In this document: one piece after another, positions 47,190 to 55,520 of the stretch | How positions within the stretch are numbered: position 1 is the stretch's first letter | Layout of the letters: the number at the start of each line of letters is the position of its first letter | Source of the DNA: a candidate division KSB1 bacterium | Lineage (GTDB): Bacteria > Zhuqueibacterota > Zhuqueibacteria > Thermofontimicrobiales > Thermofontimicrobiaceae | Reading direction: 5' to 3' | DNA: 64,000 bases | NCBI GenBank assembly: GCA_034506395.1 | Contig: JAPDPQ010000002.1 | Coordinates: 178,255 to 242,254 of the forward strand | The notes under the pieces: model-generated | What the model was told of the DNA's origin: nothing | The model's input: only the letters and a program-made list of their open reading frames with translations | Databases searched by the model: none | Position numbers and translations under genes: made by a program

Positions 47190-48425
47190 TTATTTGGTGC
47201 GTTGAAGTTGCCGAGCAATGCGCTCCACTTCGGTCATCACCCGCAGGAGATTTCCGCCCCAAATTTTTCGAATCTGTTCTTTATTATAACCGCGTTTCAC
47301 CAGTTCTAACGTGATGTTACCCATCTCACTCACATCGTTGCAGCCCTCGACGCCGCCCCCACCATCGAAATCGGTCCCAATACCGACATGATCAATACCA
47401 GCAACCTTCACGATGTGATCGATGTGGTCAACGAGGTCTGATACGGTTGCCAACTCGCGAGGATATTTTTCATTGAGCTCGTACCATTCCTGGCGCGCTT
47501 TACGTTGTTCCTCTTCGGAGAGTTGATCGAAGTTTCGATATTTTTCTTCCAGCATTCGAAAGGCTGCTTCTCGTTCTGGATTGGGCTCCGCTTTTTTGAC
47601 ATAATCGCTCATGAGACACATTTGGATGACTCCGCCATTTTCTGCCAGACGTTTCAGCATGTCATCACTCAGATTGCGGGGATGATCGCACAAAGCTCGA
47701 GCACAAGAATGCGAAGCGATGATCGGCGCCTTGGATAAGGCGATGACATCGTAAAAGGTTTCATCTGACACGTGTGAGATATCGATCATCATGCCAATGC
47801 GATTCATTTCAGCGATCACCTGTTTTCCAAATTGGCTGAGACCGTGATGTTCAGTGGTATCGGTTGAAGAATCACAGATATCGTTGTTCTTGGTGTGGCA
47901 CAGAGTGATGTAGCGGGCACCAAGATCATAATATTTTCTGATCAGAGATAGATCATTGCCGATAGGATAGCCATTTTCCATCCCGATAAGAATGGCACGT
48001 TTCCCGCGTTTTTCGAGTCGATAGACATCCTTCGGAGTGAGCGCAAGTTCTGCCAGTTCGTGATGTTTTTTGAGATTGTCATGAATCACATCGAAAACTT
48101 TCAGAGCGGCCGCTTGAGCGCGCGTGTTGCCAGATTCATTGCGTTCACCCTGGCCAACGAAGACAGCGAAAAAGACGGCATCTAGCCCTCCCCGCTTCAT
48201 CCGGGGTAAATCCAGTTTACCAGACCGCCGGTTGGGTTCGTGATCTTGGCTGAGATCAAAGTCAGAACGAAGCAGCCGCAAAGGCGTATCGACATGCGAA
48301 TCTATTGTGACCACCCGAGCATGAATCTGAGCTGCTTTCCGTATCATCGGGTCATCCTGAGTTTGGCCTGGGAAAAAAAATAGAGAGTTCAGTAGCAATA
48401 CTATACTCAAATTCAAGCCTGACAT
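47190..48425 (-). CDS. Membrane/exported dipeptidase, M19 family
   Basis: 411-residue zinc dipeptidase of the renal dipeptidase type. GGAGG lies 11 bases before the ATG; the signal peptide is MSGLNLSIVLLLNSLFFFPG. Zinc and catalytic residues: HVD in TIDSHVDTP, Glu in IGMENGYPIG, the histidines in DISHVSDETF and ASHSCARALCDHPRN, and Asp in GIGTDFDGGGG. It splits dipeptides, including those with D-residues at the C-terminal position. With the M14 peptidase and amidohydrolase it forms a leftward series of periplasmic hydrolases, though gaps of about 180-280 bases argue against one tight operon. Confidence 0.93.
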   Translation of the reverse strand: MSGLNLSIVLLLNSLFFFPGQTQDDPMIRKAAQIHARVVTIDSHVDTPLRLLRSDFDLSQDHEPNRRSGKLDLPRMKRGGLDAVFFAVFVGQGERNESGNTRAQAAALKVFDVIHDNLKKHHELAELALTPKDVYRLEKRGKRAILIGMENGYPIGNDLSLIRKYYDLGARYITLCHTKNNDICDSSTDTTEHHGLSQFGKQVIAEMNRIGMMIDISHVSDETFYDVIALSKAPIIASHSCARALCDHPRNLSDDMLKRLAENGGVIQMCLMSDYVKKAEPNPEREAAFRMLEEKYRNFDQLSEEEQRKARQEWYELNEKYPRELATVSDLVDHIDHIVKVAGIDHVGIGTDFDGGGGVEGCNDVSEMGNITLELVKRGYNKEQIRKIWGGNLLRVMTEVERIARQLQRTK

Positions 48426-48855
48426 CTTTGATGTTTCCTCCTATTTCTCTTTGAAATAATTTCCACCATCGGTGTGAAAAACTGATTGATTGTGTTCTTA
48501 ATTGAAAATAAGACCTTGAAGAATTTTCATCAATGATAGTTCTTCCCAACCTTCGCTCGCAATCGATGATTTTCACCTAAATATACACAAAAAAATTTCT
48601 GTCATCCAGCAAAAAAATATTTTTTTCAAGAATATCTGAATGGGCTGGGGTAAGAAGAATAAAAAATGCCATAGTCTGAGCAACGACAAAATTGAGCCGC
48701 ATGGTATGTTGGGCAAGATTATTTTGCTTGCATTTTTTAAAATAGTTTTATATATTTGCCACGTTTTTTTAAAAAAACAAGCCAATAAAAAAACAGAGAG
48801 GTTACCTTTTATGGTCTGACATAATTTTAAACCGTCATTTATAAGGAGTAAAAGA
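48426..48855. other. Divergent intergenic region with a possible FCB-type promoter
   Basis: 430 AT-rich bases between the leftward dipeptidase and rightward arginine decarboxylase. A TTG at 48728-48730, 20 bases, then TATATTTG at 48751-48758 fits the Bacteroidota promoter pattern TTTG-N(17-23)-TAnnTTTG on the + strand. T7A7 at 48764-48777 follows. AAGGAG at about 48842 is the ribosome site of pdaD. Nothing else seen. Confidence 0.5.
48728..48758 (+). promoter_or_regulatory. Possible Bacteroidota-type promoter for pdaD
   Basis: TTG at -33 and TAnnTTTG (TATATTTG) at -7 with 20-base spacing; predicted start about 48765, leaving a leader of about 90 bases before the decarboxylase. Motif match only, in an AT-rich stretch where chance matches are common. 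Confidence 0.3.
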
Positions 48856-49398
48856 ATGTACCTACCCAAAGAAATGTTTTTTACTACCGGTATCGGGCAT
48901 CACAAAGACAAATTGACTTCTTTCGAATTAGCGCTGCGTGATGCGGGTATCGCACAGTTTAACATTGTACGGGTCTCTTCAATTTTCCCTCCTCATTGCA
49001 AAATCATTTCAAAAGAAGAAGGATTGAAAAAATTAAAGGACGGCCAAATTCTGTTTACGGTTCTATCGGACATCTCCACAAATGAATACGGTCGATTAAT
49101 TGCTGCTGCAATTGGTGCTGCCATTCCCATGGATAGCTCGCTTCATGGCTATTTAAGCGAATACCATGATTTTGGCAAGCCCGAGAAAGAAGCAGGTGAA
49201 TATGCCGAGGACATCGCTGCCTATATGTTAGCCACAATTTTAGCAGGATCCAAAGAAGTGATCGATTGGGATAGCACCAAAGATATCTGGAAAATGAATG
49301 ACAAGTTAGTCAAGACACAGAATATTGCAGTGGCTACCACGGGCAAGCAGAATAATTATTGGACTACCTGCCTGGCAGCGGCTATTCTAATCGGCTAA
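48856..49398 (+). CDS. pdaD: Pyruvoyl-dependent arginine decarboxylase
   Basis: Converts arginine to agmatine using a self-made pyruvoyl cofactor. 180 residues, slightly longer than the archaeal enzyme. The self-cleavage site is the Ser41-Ser42 pair in VRVSSIFPPHCK; cleavage would leave a beta chain of 41 residues and an alpha chain starting with pyruvoyl from Ser42. The Glu in GYLSEYHDFG probably acts in proton transfer. AAGGAGT lies eight bases before the ATG. The agmatinase gene is 407 bases downstream on the same strand, so the two make putrescine from arginine. Found in archaea, chlamydiae and many FCB bacteria. Confidence 0.94.
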   Translation: MYLPKEMFFTTGIGHHKDKLTSFELALRDAGIAQFNIVRVSSIFPPHCKIISKEEGLKKLKDGQILFTVLSDISTNEYGRLIAAAIGAAIPMDSSLHGYLSEYHDFGKPEKEAGEYAEDIAAYMLATILAGSKEVIDWDSTKDIWKMNDKLVKTQNIAVATTGKQNNYWTTCLAAAILIG

Positions 49399-49805
49399 TG
49401 ATCGAGACCGATTTAGTGGCAAACGGCTATTCAGCAGTTTGAACGGTCAATTCAGTTGAGAGCAGCTATTTGGCTCGAGCCAGTGGCGATTCGCATTTTT
49501 GCTGGGATCACATTAGCAAAGGATTAGAAATCCACGAGGTATTTTTGCCCCATTTTCAAGCAGATGAGGTTGATTTTTGAAACAACCGCTGCTTCATACG
49601 AGGTGATCTGCTTTGACTTGGTCTGTCCTCAATTCGTGAATGGTGAGCTAATCAATTTTTGTTAAAAATGATGTTGATGAATAAATATTTGGTGAAGATG
49701 AAGGGGATCGCCTCGCATTTTTAAAATGGATGAAGAAGCAGAAAACTGATGCATCACGCTATTGAGTGAATTGCAGAGCATTTCAAAATTATTCTGGAGC
49801 GGGCT
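49399..49805. other. Intergenic region between pdaD and speB, no gene seen
   Basis: 407 bases, unusually long between two steps of one pathway. I see no hairpin-T-run and no credible small gene. GGAG near 49796 is the ribosome site of the agmatinase gene. Confidence 0.55.
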
Positions 49806-50675
49806 ATGGCCTACGATTACAAATATTTCATGGGCGAATTTTGCGATTATGGGAGCGCTAAAGTTGTTGTATTGCCAGTTCCTTTTGAGCGATCGACTTC
49901 TTATATGCGAGGCACGGCAGCAGGTCCTGCAGCAATTATCGCAGCATCGTATAATGTTGAGCTTTACGATTTGCAATTGGATGATGCCCCTTATCGCTAT
50001 GGCATCCACACGCTTCCGTCTTTACAGTTCTCTGATGACCTTCCGATAGATGGTGCAATCAACCAAATTGAACAGGCCACAACAGCGATATTACAGGATA
50101 ATAAATTTCCAGTAGTTTTGGGAGGAGAACATACCCTGTCATATTCTGTCTTTTGCGCATTGAATAAATACCATCCCAATTTGAGCGTGTTGCATTTGGA
50201 CGCTCACACCGACCTGCGCGATCAGTATCTGGATGATCCGTTCAGCCATGCTTGCGTTATGCGACGAATCCGAGAGTATACAAAAAATATCGTTTCCATT
50301 GGGATTCGAAGTGTCTCACCAGAAGAGGTCGATTACATCAAACAGGAACGACCGATCATCTTTTATGACCACCAAATCCGAACAGCTCCGTTGCCGATCG
50401 AACAAATTCTCTCGGCATTGAGCGAGAATGTGTTCATCACGTTTGATCTCGATGCCATCAGTCCCGCGGAACTGCCGTCAGTTGGCACCCCAGAACCTGG
50501 CGGCTTAAACTGGTATCAGGTGGCCGATCTGTTCGAAGCTGTTTTCGCTTATAAAAATGTGGTCGGGTTTGACGTGGTGGAATTGAAGCCTGATGGAATC
50601 AATGTCCACTCTGATTTTTGGGCTGCAAAAATGATCTATAAGATGATCGGATTGAAACTGAAGGGACGGCGTTGA
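49806..50675 (+). CDS. speB: Agmatinase
   Basis: Hydrolyses agmatine to putrescine and urea. 289 residues, usual for the ureohydrolase family. Manganese ligands are all present: His109 in LGGEHTLS, Asp132, His134 and Asp136 in LDAHTDLRD, and Asp214 and Asp216 in TFDLDAISP. The TPEPGG loop after the last motif is also typical of agmatinases. The start ATG has GGAG six bases upstream. It completes the arginine to putrescine route with the decarboxylase upstream. Confidence 0.93.
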   Translation: MAYDYKYFMGEFCDYGSAKVVVLPVPFERSTSYMRGTAAGPAAIIAASYNVELYDLQLDDAPYRYGIHTLPSLQFSDDLPIDGAINQIEQATTAILQDNKFPVVLGGEHTLSYSVFCALNKYHPNLSVLHLDAHTDLRDQYLDDPFSHACVMRRIREYTKNIVSIGIRSVSPEEVDYIKQERPIIFYDHQIRTAPLPIEQILSALSENVFITFDLDAISPAELPSVGTPEPGGLNWYQVADLFEAVFAYKNVVGFDVVELKPDGINVHSDFWAAKMIYKMIGLKLKGRR

Positions 50676-50948
50676 ATTTGGATATCAGTTTATTCAATAA
50701 AACGGCCTTAGCAATCGAACTTGATGAATAGTGGAAAATTGGAATAAGAGCAGAATCAAATCCAATGGCATTTGCATGGTTGATAAGAACTGAACCACTT
50801 TTCAGATCGTCGGGCTGGCGATTCACTGAACAAATCGCTTGACTTTGTATCGCATAATTGCTACATTTCACCAGCTTGATCACCACTCCGATTTATCAAC
50901 TGTGATAGGCATCTTTTTGCCTCTTCTAATAAAATTAGGGTCAACGAT

Positions 50949-52532
50949 ATGGCAGTCCAAAAGGCCATCGTCAATGTTGAGAAACTGAATATCCGCGCTG
51001 GTCCTGGGATGGAGTTCCCGATTGTGGGGCAGCTCGCGAAAGGGCTGGTGGTGCACGTGAGACGAATACAAGGGGATTGGGCTGAATTGGATTTAAGCCT
51101 GTTGGAGGGATATGTCGCGAGAGCAAATATCGCATTTCATGATTCCAGCTCTGTCGCCACCCAAATCGAGCAAGTTGGTGTTATCGATGCGGATAAGGTT
51201 AATATTCGCTCTGGTCCTGGCACGTCCTTCGAACCAGTGGCAATGCTCAATAAAGGGGACATGGTTGTGATTGAGGTTTCGGGGAGTGATTGGCATCAGG
51301 TTCGCACTCGGCCGATCAATGGATTTGTGATGAGCCAGCTCCTTGTGCCAGCGACCCCGGCCGAGGCTATAACTGAAGGGCCATATCGTGCGGCGATCAA
51401 GGAAATAGTGGTTAACCTTCGTTCCGGTCCAGGAGAGCAATTTGCAATCATTGGCCAGCTTGCGAAGGATACGGAAATTATTGTGAAGCGCAGCACAAAT
51501 GGCTGGGCAGAAATTGAAACCATCCCCATTGCTGGCTATCTCCGCGCCGATCTGATTAGAGTCGGTGCCCTAGAATACGCCGCATTGCGCACGCCAACTT
51601 CGAACCCGCTTGTCACGGTCAAGGCAGATTGGCTTCGGTTGCGAAAAGGCCCGGGCGAACCATTCGCGACCCTTGCTTATTTGCCAGCGGGAAATCTGCT
51701 CGAACTGATGGACCTTGCCAATGACTGGGTTCGCGTTCGACCAATCATGGGACAAGCCTTTGTGGCTCAAACCTATTTAGCCCCTGTCGCTGCTGAAATT
51801 CTATCAATTCCCACAGGCCATGGAGACCCGCTCAAACCACCAAATCATTTAATTATTCCGATACAAGACGCCTTCTCAACAGAGCAGCAGATCATGGCAG
51901 CCAATTGGAATGATTATGGCGGGCTAATTCAGCAAATCAGTAGCAAATTTTCGATCGATCCTGTGGTCGTGCTGGCGGTATTGAGCGTGGAATCTCGAGG
52001 AAAAGGTTTTGGTCTCGACGGCCGTTTGTTGATCCGATTTGAAAATCATTATTTTTACCAATTCTGGGGCAAGGCTAACGAAGAGCTGTTTCATCGCCAT
52101 TTCCGATTCCACTCTGTACACCCTTGGCAGGGACATCAGTATCGACGCTCTCAATCAGCCAAATGGCTTGACGTCCATACTGATGATCAGCGCAGCGAAT
52201 GGGATGCCTTTGAATTTGCCAAACAATTGGATCGCCTCGCAGCGTTCCAATCCATCAGCATGGGCAGCCCGCAAATCATGGGCGCGAACTTCGATCGAAT
52301 CGGTTATGATTCGCCAGAAGAGATGTTTTTCGCGTTCCAATCCGACTCCCGGGAGCAACTCTGGGCGATGTTTCGATATATTGAGAGCAAAAATTTGATC
52401 CCAGAACTGATCAGCGAAAACTTCATTCGATTTGCAGAGGCTTATAACGGCCCTGCTCAGGCATCTGCTTATGGCGAGAAATTAAGACAGCATGTAGACC
52501 AATTTCGAAAAATTGCGCCGAAGCTGGTGTGA
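50949..52532 (+). CDS. Four-SH3b endolysin-like N-acetylmuramidase
   Basis: 527 residues. Four bacterial SH3 domains come first (about 5-62, 75-135, 145-203, 222-278), each with a variant of NIRSGPGTSFEPV. The C-terminal domain (about 320-525) matches the N-acetylmuramidase (PF11860) family, with VLSVESRGKGF (probable catalytic Glu), RLLIRFENHYF and GSPQIMGANF. This domain cuts the glycan of peptidoglycan and is known from phage endolysins. There is no signal peptide, so reaching the wall needs a holin-like route or cell lysis. Two small membrane/coiled-coil genes follow within 50 bases, then a four-helix membrane protein, resembling a lysis cassette without other phage genes. Confidence 0.88.
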   Translation: MAVQKAIVNVEKLNIRAGPGMEFPIVGQLAKGLVVHVRRIQGDWAELDLSLLEGYVARANIAFHDSSSVATQIEQVGVIDADKVNIRSGPGTSFEPVAMLNKGDMVVIEVSGSDWHQVRTRPINGFVMSQLLVPATPAEAITEGPYRAAIKEIVVNLRSGPGEQFAIIGQLAKDTEIIVKRSTNGWAEIETIPIAGYLRADLIRVGALEYAALRTPTSNPLVTVKADWLRLRKGPGEPFATLAYLPAGNLLELMDLANDWVRVRPIMGQAFVAQTYLAPVAAEILSIPTGHGDPLKPPNHLIIPIQDAFSTEQQIMAANWNDYGGLIQQISSKFSIDPVVVLAVLSVESRGKGFGLDGRLLIRFENHYFYQFWGKANEELFHRHFRFHSVHPWQGHQYRRSQSAKWLDVHTDDQRSEWDAFEFAKQLDRLAAFQSISMGSPQIMGANFDRIGYDSPEEMFFAFQSDSREQLWAMFRYIESKNLIPELISENFIRFAEAYNGPAQASAYGEKLRQHVDQFRKIAPKLV

Positions 52533-52579
52533 TCCCATTGTTCATTAAGCTGACCGTATTTGATCTCAAGGAGAACGTT

Positions 52580-52963
52580 ATGAGAAGAACGATATTTCTC
52601 ATTTTGGTGGTGATTTTGGTGCTTGGCGCGCTGGCTTTGTTGATTTTCAAGGTCGTTGACTGGCAGAAGGTGCTAATCGGCATCGCTGGGCTCACGCCAT
52701 TCGGCCAGGCGTTACAAAAAAAACTTGCTAAAATTGATGAGGAATTCGAGCGCCGACGTCGGGAAGAGGCCGAATACCAGGCTCGGATGGCCGAGCGCCG
52801 CGAGTTGCTGGAAAAGCAGATCGCTCATTTGGAAAAGGAGATCGCGCTTATCGATCGGCGATATGAGATGCTCGAAAAACAGCGCAGCACCATCCTCGAG
52901 GCAATTGAGCAAATGCCAAGAGAAAAGAAAATCGAGCTGTTCCGCGAAACGTTCGGACAATAA
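52580..52963 (+). CDS. Small membrane-anchored coiled-coil protein
   Basis: 127 residues. The ATG at 52580 (AAGGAG seven bases upstream) is preferred to an earlier in-frame codon overlapping the muramidase gene. One N-terminal membrane helix (about 4-24, FLILVVILVLGALALLIF), then a short loop and a long charged coiled coil (about 45-115) rich in Glu and Arg (EEFERRRREEAEYQARMAER). The tail side is unclear; the basic residues before the helix (MRR) suggest the coil lies outside the cytoplasm. Layout recalls the inner-membrane spanin or a wall-spanning brace. I do not recognise a family. Confidence 0.7.
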   Translation: MRRTIFLILVVILVLGALALLIFKVVDWQKVLIGIAGLTPFGQALQKKLAKIDEEFERRRREEAEYQARMAERRELLEKQIAHLEKEIALIDRRYEMLEKQRSTILEAIEQMPREKKIELFRETFGQ

Positions 52964-52993
52964 CATACCTTCACTCCCAAAATGGAGGCACTG

Positions 52994-53428
52994 ATGATCA
53001 TTCGAATAGTATCGCTGTCCATTCTGATGCTATGGTCGGTCATAGCTTTTAGCCAAGAACTTTATCCGAAGTTTTACGAAGCTGGCAACAGAATCAATTT
53101 CGTCCCAGAGAAAAATGTCTATATCATCACCGAGACGCAATTGGATAGTTGTCTCAAAGTCAATGCGCTCTATTTGAATTGCGAAAAGCGAATTGGTTTA
53201 TTGCAACTGAAAACCAGTCATCAAGATTCGGTGATCAAACTGCTGCGTTTAAAAGAACAGAATTTCGATTCTACGCTCGCCCATACCAATCAAAAATTAT
53301 CCCAATGCACAGATGAATCCCAAGCATGTCAGAAAGATCTGGCCAAACAGAAATTTTATAAGAAAGTGCTGTTGGGAATATCTGGGCTGGAAGCGATGTT
53401 ATTGATCCTGGTGTTGGTGATGACTTAG
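52994..53428 (+). CDS. Small exported coiled-coil protein with C-terminal membrane helix
   Basis: 144 residues. The ATG at 52994 has GGAGG upstream; four codons earlier is another ATG without a site. Signal peptide or first helix (1-20, ending AFSQ), then a helical stretch (about 45-115) with four cysteines (SCLKVN, LNCEKR, SQCTDE, ACQKDL), and a C-terminal membrane helix (about 122-143). Regularly spaced cysteines in an exported helix suggest disulfide bonds. It lies 30 bases after the previous gene and 461 after the muramidase. Family unknown; the size and layout would fit a lysis-accessory or spanin-like role. Confidence 0.65.
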   Translation: MIIRIVSLSILMLWSVIAFSQELYPKFYEAGNRINFVPEKNVYIITETQLDSCLKVNALYLNCEKRIGLLQLKTSHQDSVIKLLRLKEQNFDSTLAHTNQKLSQCTDESQACQKDLAKQKFYKKVLLGISGLEAMLLILVLVMT

Positions 53429-53776
53429 TTGATCTGTCTTGTTCTTGGGCATTAAATGAGTTTTTGTCGAATAAGGATTTCGATCCTCCACAGTTTATTT
53501 CAAATTAGATGATTGGTGACCAAGTGGGCTATCCTTGATTTATAACGGTCTGCCAGGTCAAATGAATTTTCAAGCGTAAGACCGCTGGCTGGCAAGTGGA
53601 ATCAAGCCCATATCACTAGATTTCTACAAAGTCACAGACAAAAGCCAATGCGGGAGGCCGCCAAAAGCCGATTCCATGTACGTGAGTTAAAAAGTTCTGG
53701 CAGTGCTTACTTCGTGCGGAATCAGGGTTTTCTGGATTTTGAAGATGTCTATTAAATTGTCGCAAAGGAGAATGAT
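53429..53776. other. Intergenic region, no gene seen
   Basis: 348 bases between two small membrane-protein genes. It ends with AAAGGAG before the ATG at 53777. No hairpin with T-run and no protein-like frame were found. Confidence 0.5.
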
Positions 53777-54289
53777 ATGCCATTAGTACCGAGCGAAAAC
53801 AGCACGATTTCATTAGCGGTCCGCCGCAGGATCCGCTGGGGCGTCACTGCCTTTTTTATTTTTATCTTGATCATCGCTTTCTATATTATTCATCAATATT
53901 TTTACAGCTCAGCCAAGCCAGGCATCAGCAATATGTATTTGACCTTTGTTCTGGCCCTGCTGATCGTTTGGTTTTTGGGAGTTATTTTGTTTCTCATATA
54001 TCTGGTTTTGAAATATGACCCTTTGACCAATCCGGATAATCCCTACATTAACCAGACGATGAGTTTACCGCCAGGGGTATTTCGCGTCATCCTTACGCTA
54101 TCGCTGCTGTTTTCTGTCGTGCTGATGGAGGGATATGCATTGATCAATATGGATGAATATGAGAAAATCCAAAAAATACTTGATCCGCTGCTGACCGCAT
54201 TTCAATTGATGATCGCTTTTTACTTTGGCACTAAAATGCTTGGAATGGTGAGTGGCAAAGATGAAGAAGAGGTGAAGCCAAAGGGGTAA
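53777..54289 (+). CDS. Four-helix membrane protein, holin-like layout
   Basis: 170 residues with AAAGGAG eight bases before the ATG. Four hydrophobic segments: about 22-42, 55-80, 100-120 and 135-158 (LMIAFYFGTKML), with a charged tail (GKDEEEVKPKG). The pair LPPGVFRVILTLSL and FYFGTKMLG recurs in uncharacterised small membrane proteins of many FCB bacteria. A holin-like role is suggested only by size, helix number, charged tail and the muramidase 1.2 kb upstream; other roles are equally open. Confidence 0.65.
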   Translation: MPLVPSENSTISLAVRRRIRWGVTAFFIFILIIAFYIIHQYFYSSAKPGISNMYLTFVLALLIVWFLGVILFLIYLVLKYDPLTNPDNPYINQTMSLPPGVFRVILTLSLLFSVVLMEGYALINMDEYEKIQKILDPLLTAFQLMIAFYFGTKMLGMVSGKDEEEVKPKG

Positions 54290-54450
54290 TCGATACGCCA
54301 TGTTGTCTCCAATCCTTTTCGTAAATGGCAAATTGTTAGTTATGACATTGGCGCTAATCATTGAGTTAGGGGGACGATTTAGGACAAGCATTGTGGCCGA
54401 AATTCAGCAGTGCGAAGACAAAATGAACTAGAGGAATCTATTGGTATTAA

Positions 54451-55317
54451 ATGCAACGATCGAGCAATCCACAATTAGATGAAATTCTGGGCAAGGAATA
54501 TCCCTGTCTGGATCATGGCTTTGTCCGGCTGATCGATTATATGGGCTCAGACGAGGCCATTGTCCAGGCGGCGCGGGTATCTTATGGTAAAGGGACCAAG
54601 AAATTGCAGCAGGATCGAGATCTGATCCGTTATTTGATGCGGCATCAGCATACCAGCCCATTTGAAATGGTGGAATTCAAATTTCATTGTAAGTTGCCGA
54701 TATTTGTAGCGCGGCAATGGATTCGGCATCGCATGGCGAGCGTCAATGAATACTCCTTGCGCTATTCCCAGGCCCGGGATGAGTTTTATTTCCCCGCGCC
54801 AGAGATGATCCGCCGGCAATCCACCACCAATCGCCAAGGCCGCTCAGAAGAATCAATTCCGGAGGAACTTCAGCAACAAGTCCTTGAGACAATGCGAAAG
54901 CACATTGAGCAGCTTTGGCAAGATTATGAACGGTTTCAACAGATGGATATTGCTCGGGAATTGGCGCGCATTCAACTGCCAGTGTCATTGTATACGGAAT
55001 GGTATTGGAAGATCGATCTTCACAATTTGCTACATTTTTTAAAGCTGAGATTGGACCCGGCAGCTCAGTATGAGATTCAAGTTTATGCCCGTGCCATCGC
55101 AGAAATTGTCAAAATTGCGGTTCCGTTGACATGGGAGGCGTTTGAAGATTATGTGCTCGAGGCGAGAAGTTTCTCTCGACAGGAGCTGGCGTTAGTCCGA
55201 CAGGTACTGGACCAGATCGCTTCGTCAATTAATTGGGAATCGTTAGCTGAAAATCGCGGCCTGACAAAACGGGAAATTCAGGAGTTCATCGAAAAGATCG
55301 GCGCGAATAAGCCATAG
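54451..55317 (+). CDS. thyX: Flavin-dependent thymidylate synthase
   Basis: Makes dTMP from dUMP with FAD and methylene-tetrahydrofolate. The ThyX signature RHRxxSxNxxSxRY is complete (RHRMASVNEYSLRY, starting at residue 92), with HTSPFEMVEFKFHCKLP before it and LHNLLHFLKLRLDPAAQ after it. 288 residues, at the long end of the family. It replaces the unrelated ThyA. No clear ribosome site is seen within 15 bases of the ATG. Neighbours are unrelated housekeeping genes. Confidence 0.95.
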   Translation: MQRSSNPQLDEILGKEYPCLDHGFVRLIDYMGSDEAIVQAARVSYGKGTKKLQQDRDLIRYLMRHQHTSPFEMVEFKFHCKLPIFVARQWIRHRMASVNEYSLRYSQARDEFYFPAPEMIRRQSTTNRQGRSEESIPEELQQQVLETMRKHIEQLWQDYERFQQMDIARELARIQLPVSLYTEWYWKIDLHNLLHFLKLRLDPAAQYEIQVYARAIAEIVKIAVPLTWEAFEDYVLEARSFSRQELALVRQVLDQIASSINWESLAENRGLTKREIQEFIEKIGANKP

Positions 55318-55520
55318 AAATGAATTTGATGAACCTATTCCAGACGCTTTCATCTTGATTGGGAAATAGGACACCTCCCGCTGGCTATCGCGCGGGATAT
55401 GAGCTTCTATTCGCTCCGGCGCTTTAGTTGTGGATGGTTGGCGCGCGAGAGAAAAAAATGCGCGATCATGAAATGCCGGATTGGTTTTGCTTCATGGTAT
55501 CAATAGACAGGAATTCAAGG

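Noticed and set aside
50949-54289. Prophage remnant
   Set aside because: Only lysis-like genes are present; no integrase, terminase, capsid, tail gene or attachment repeats were seen on either side.
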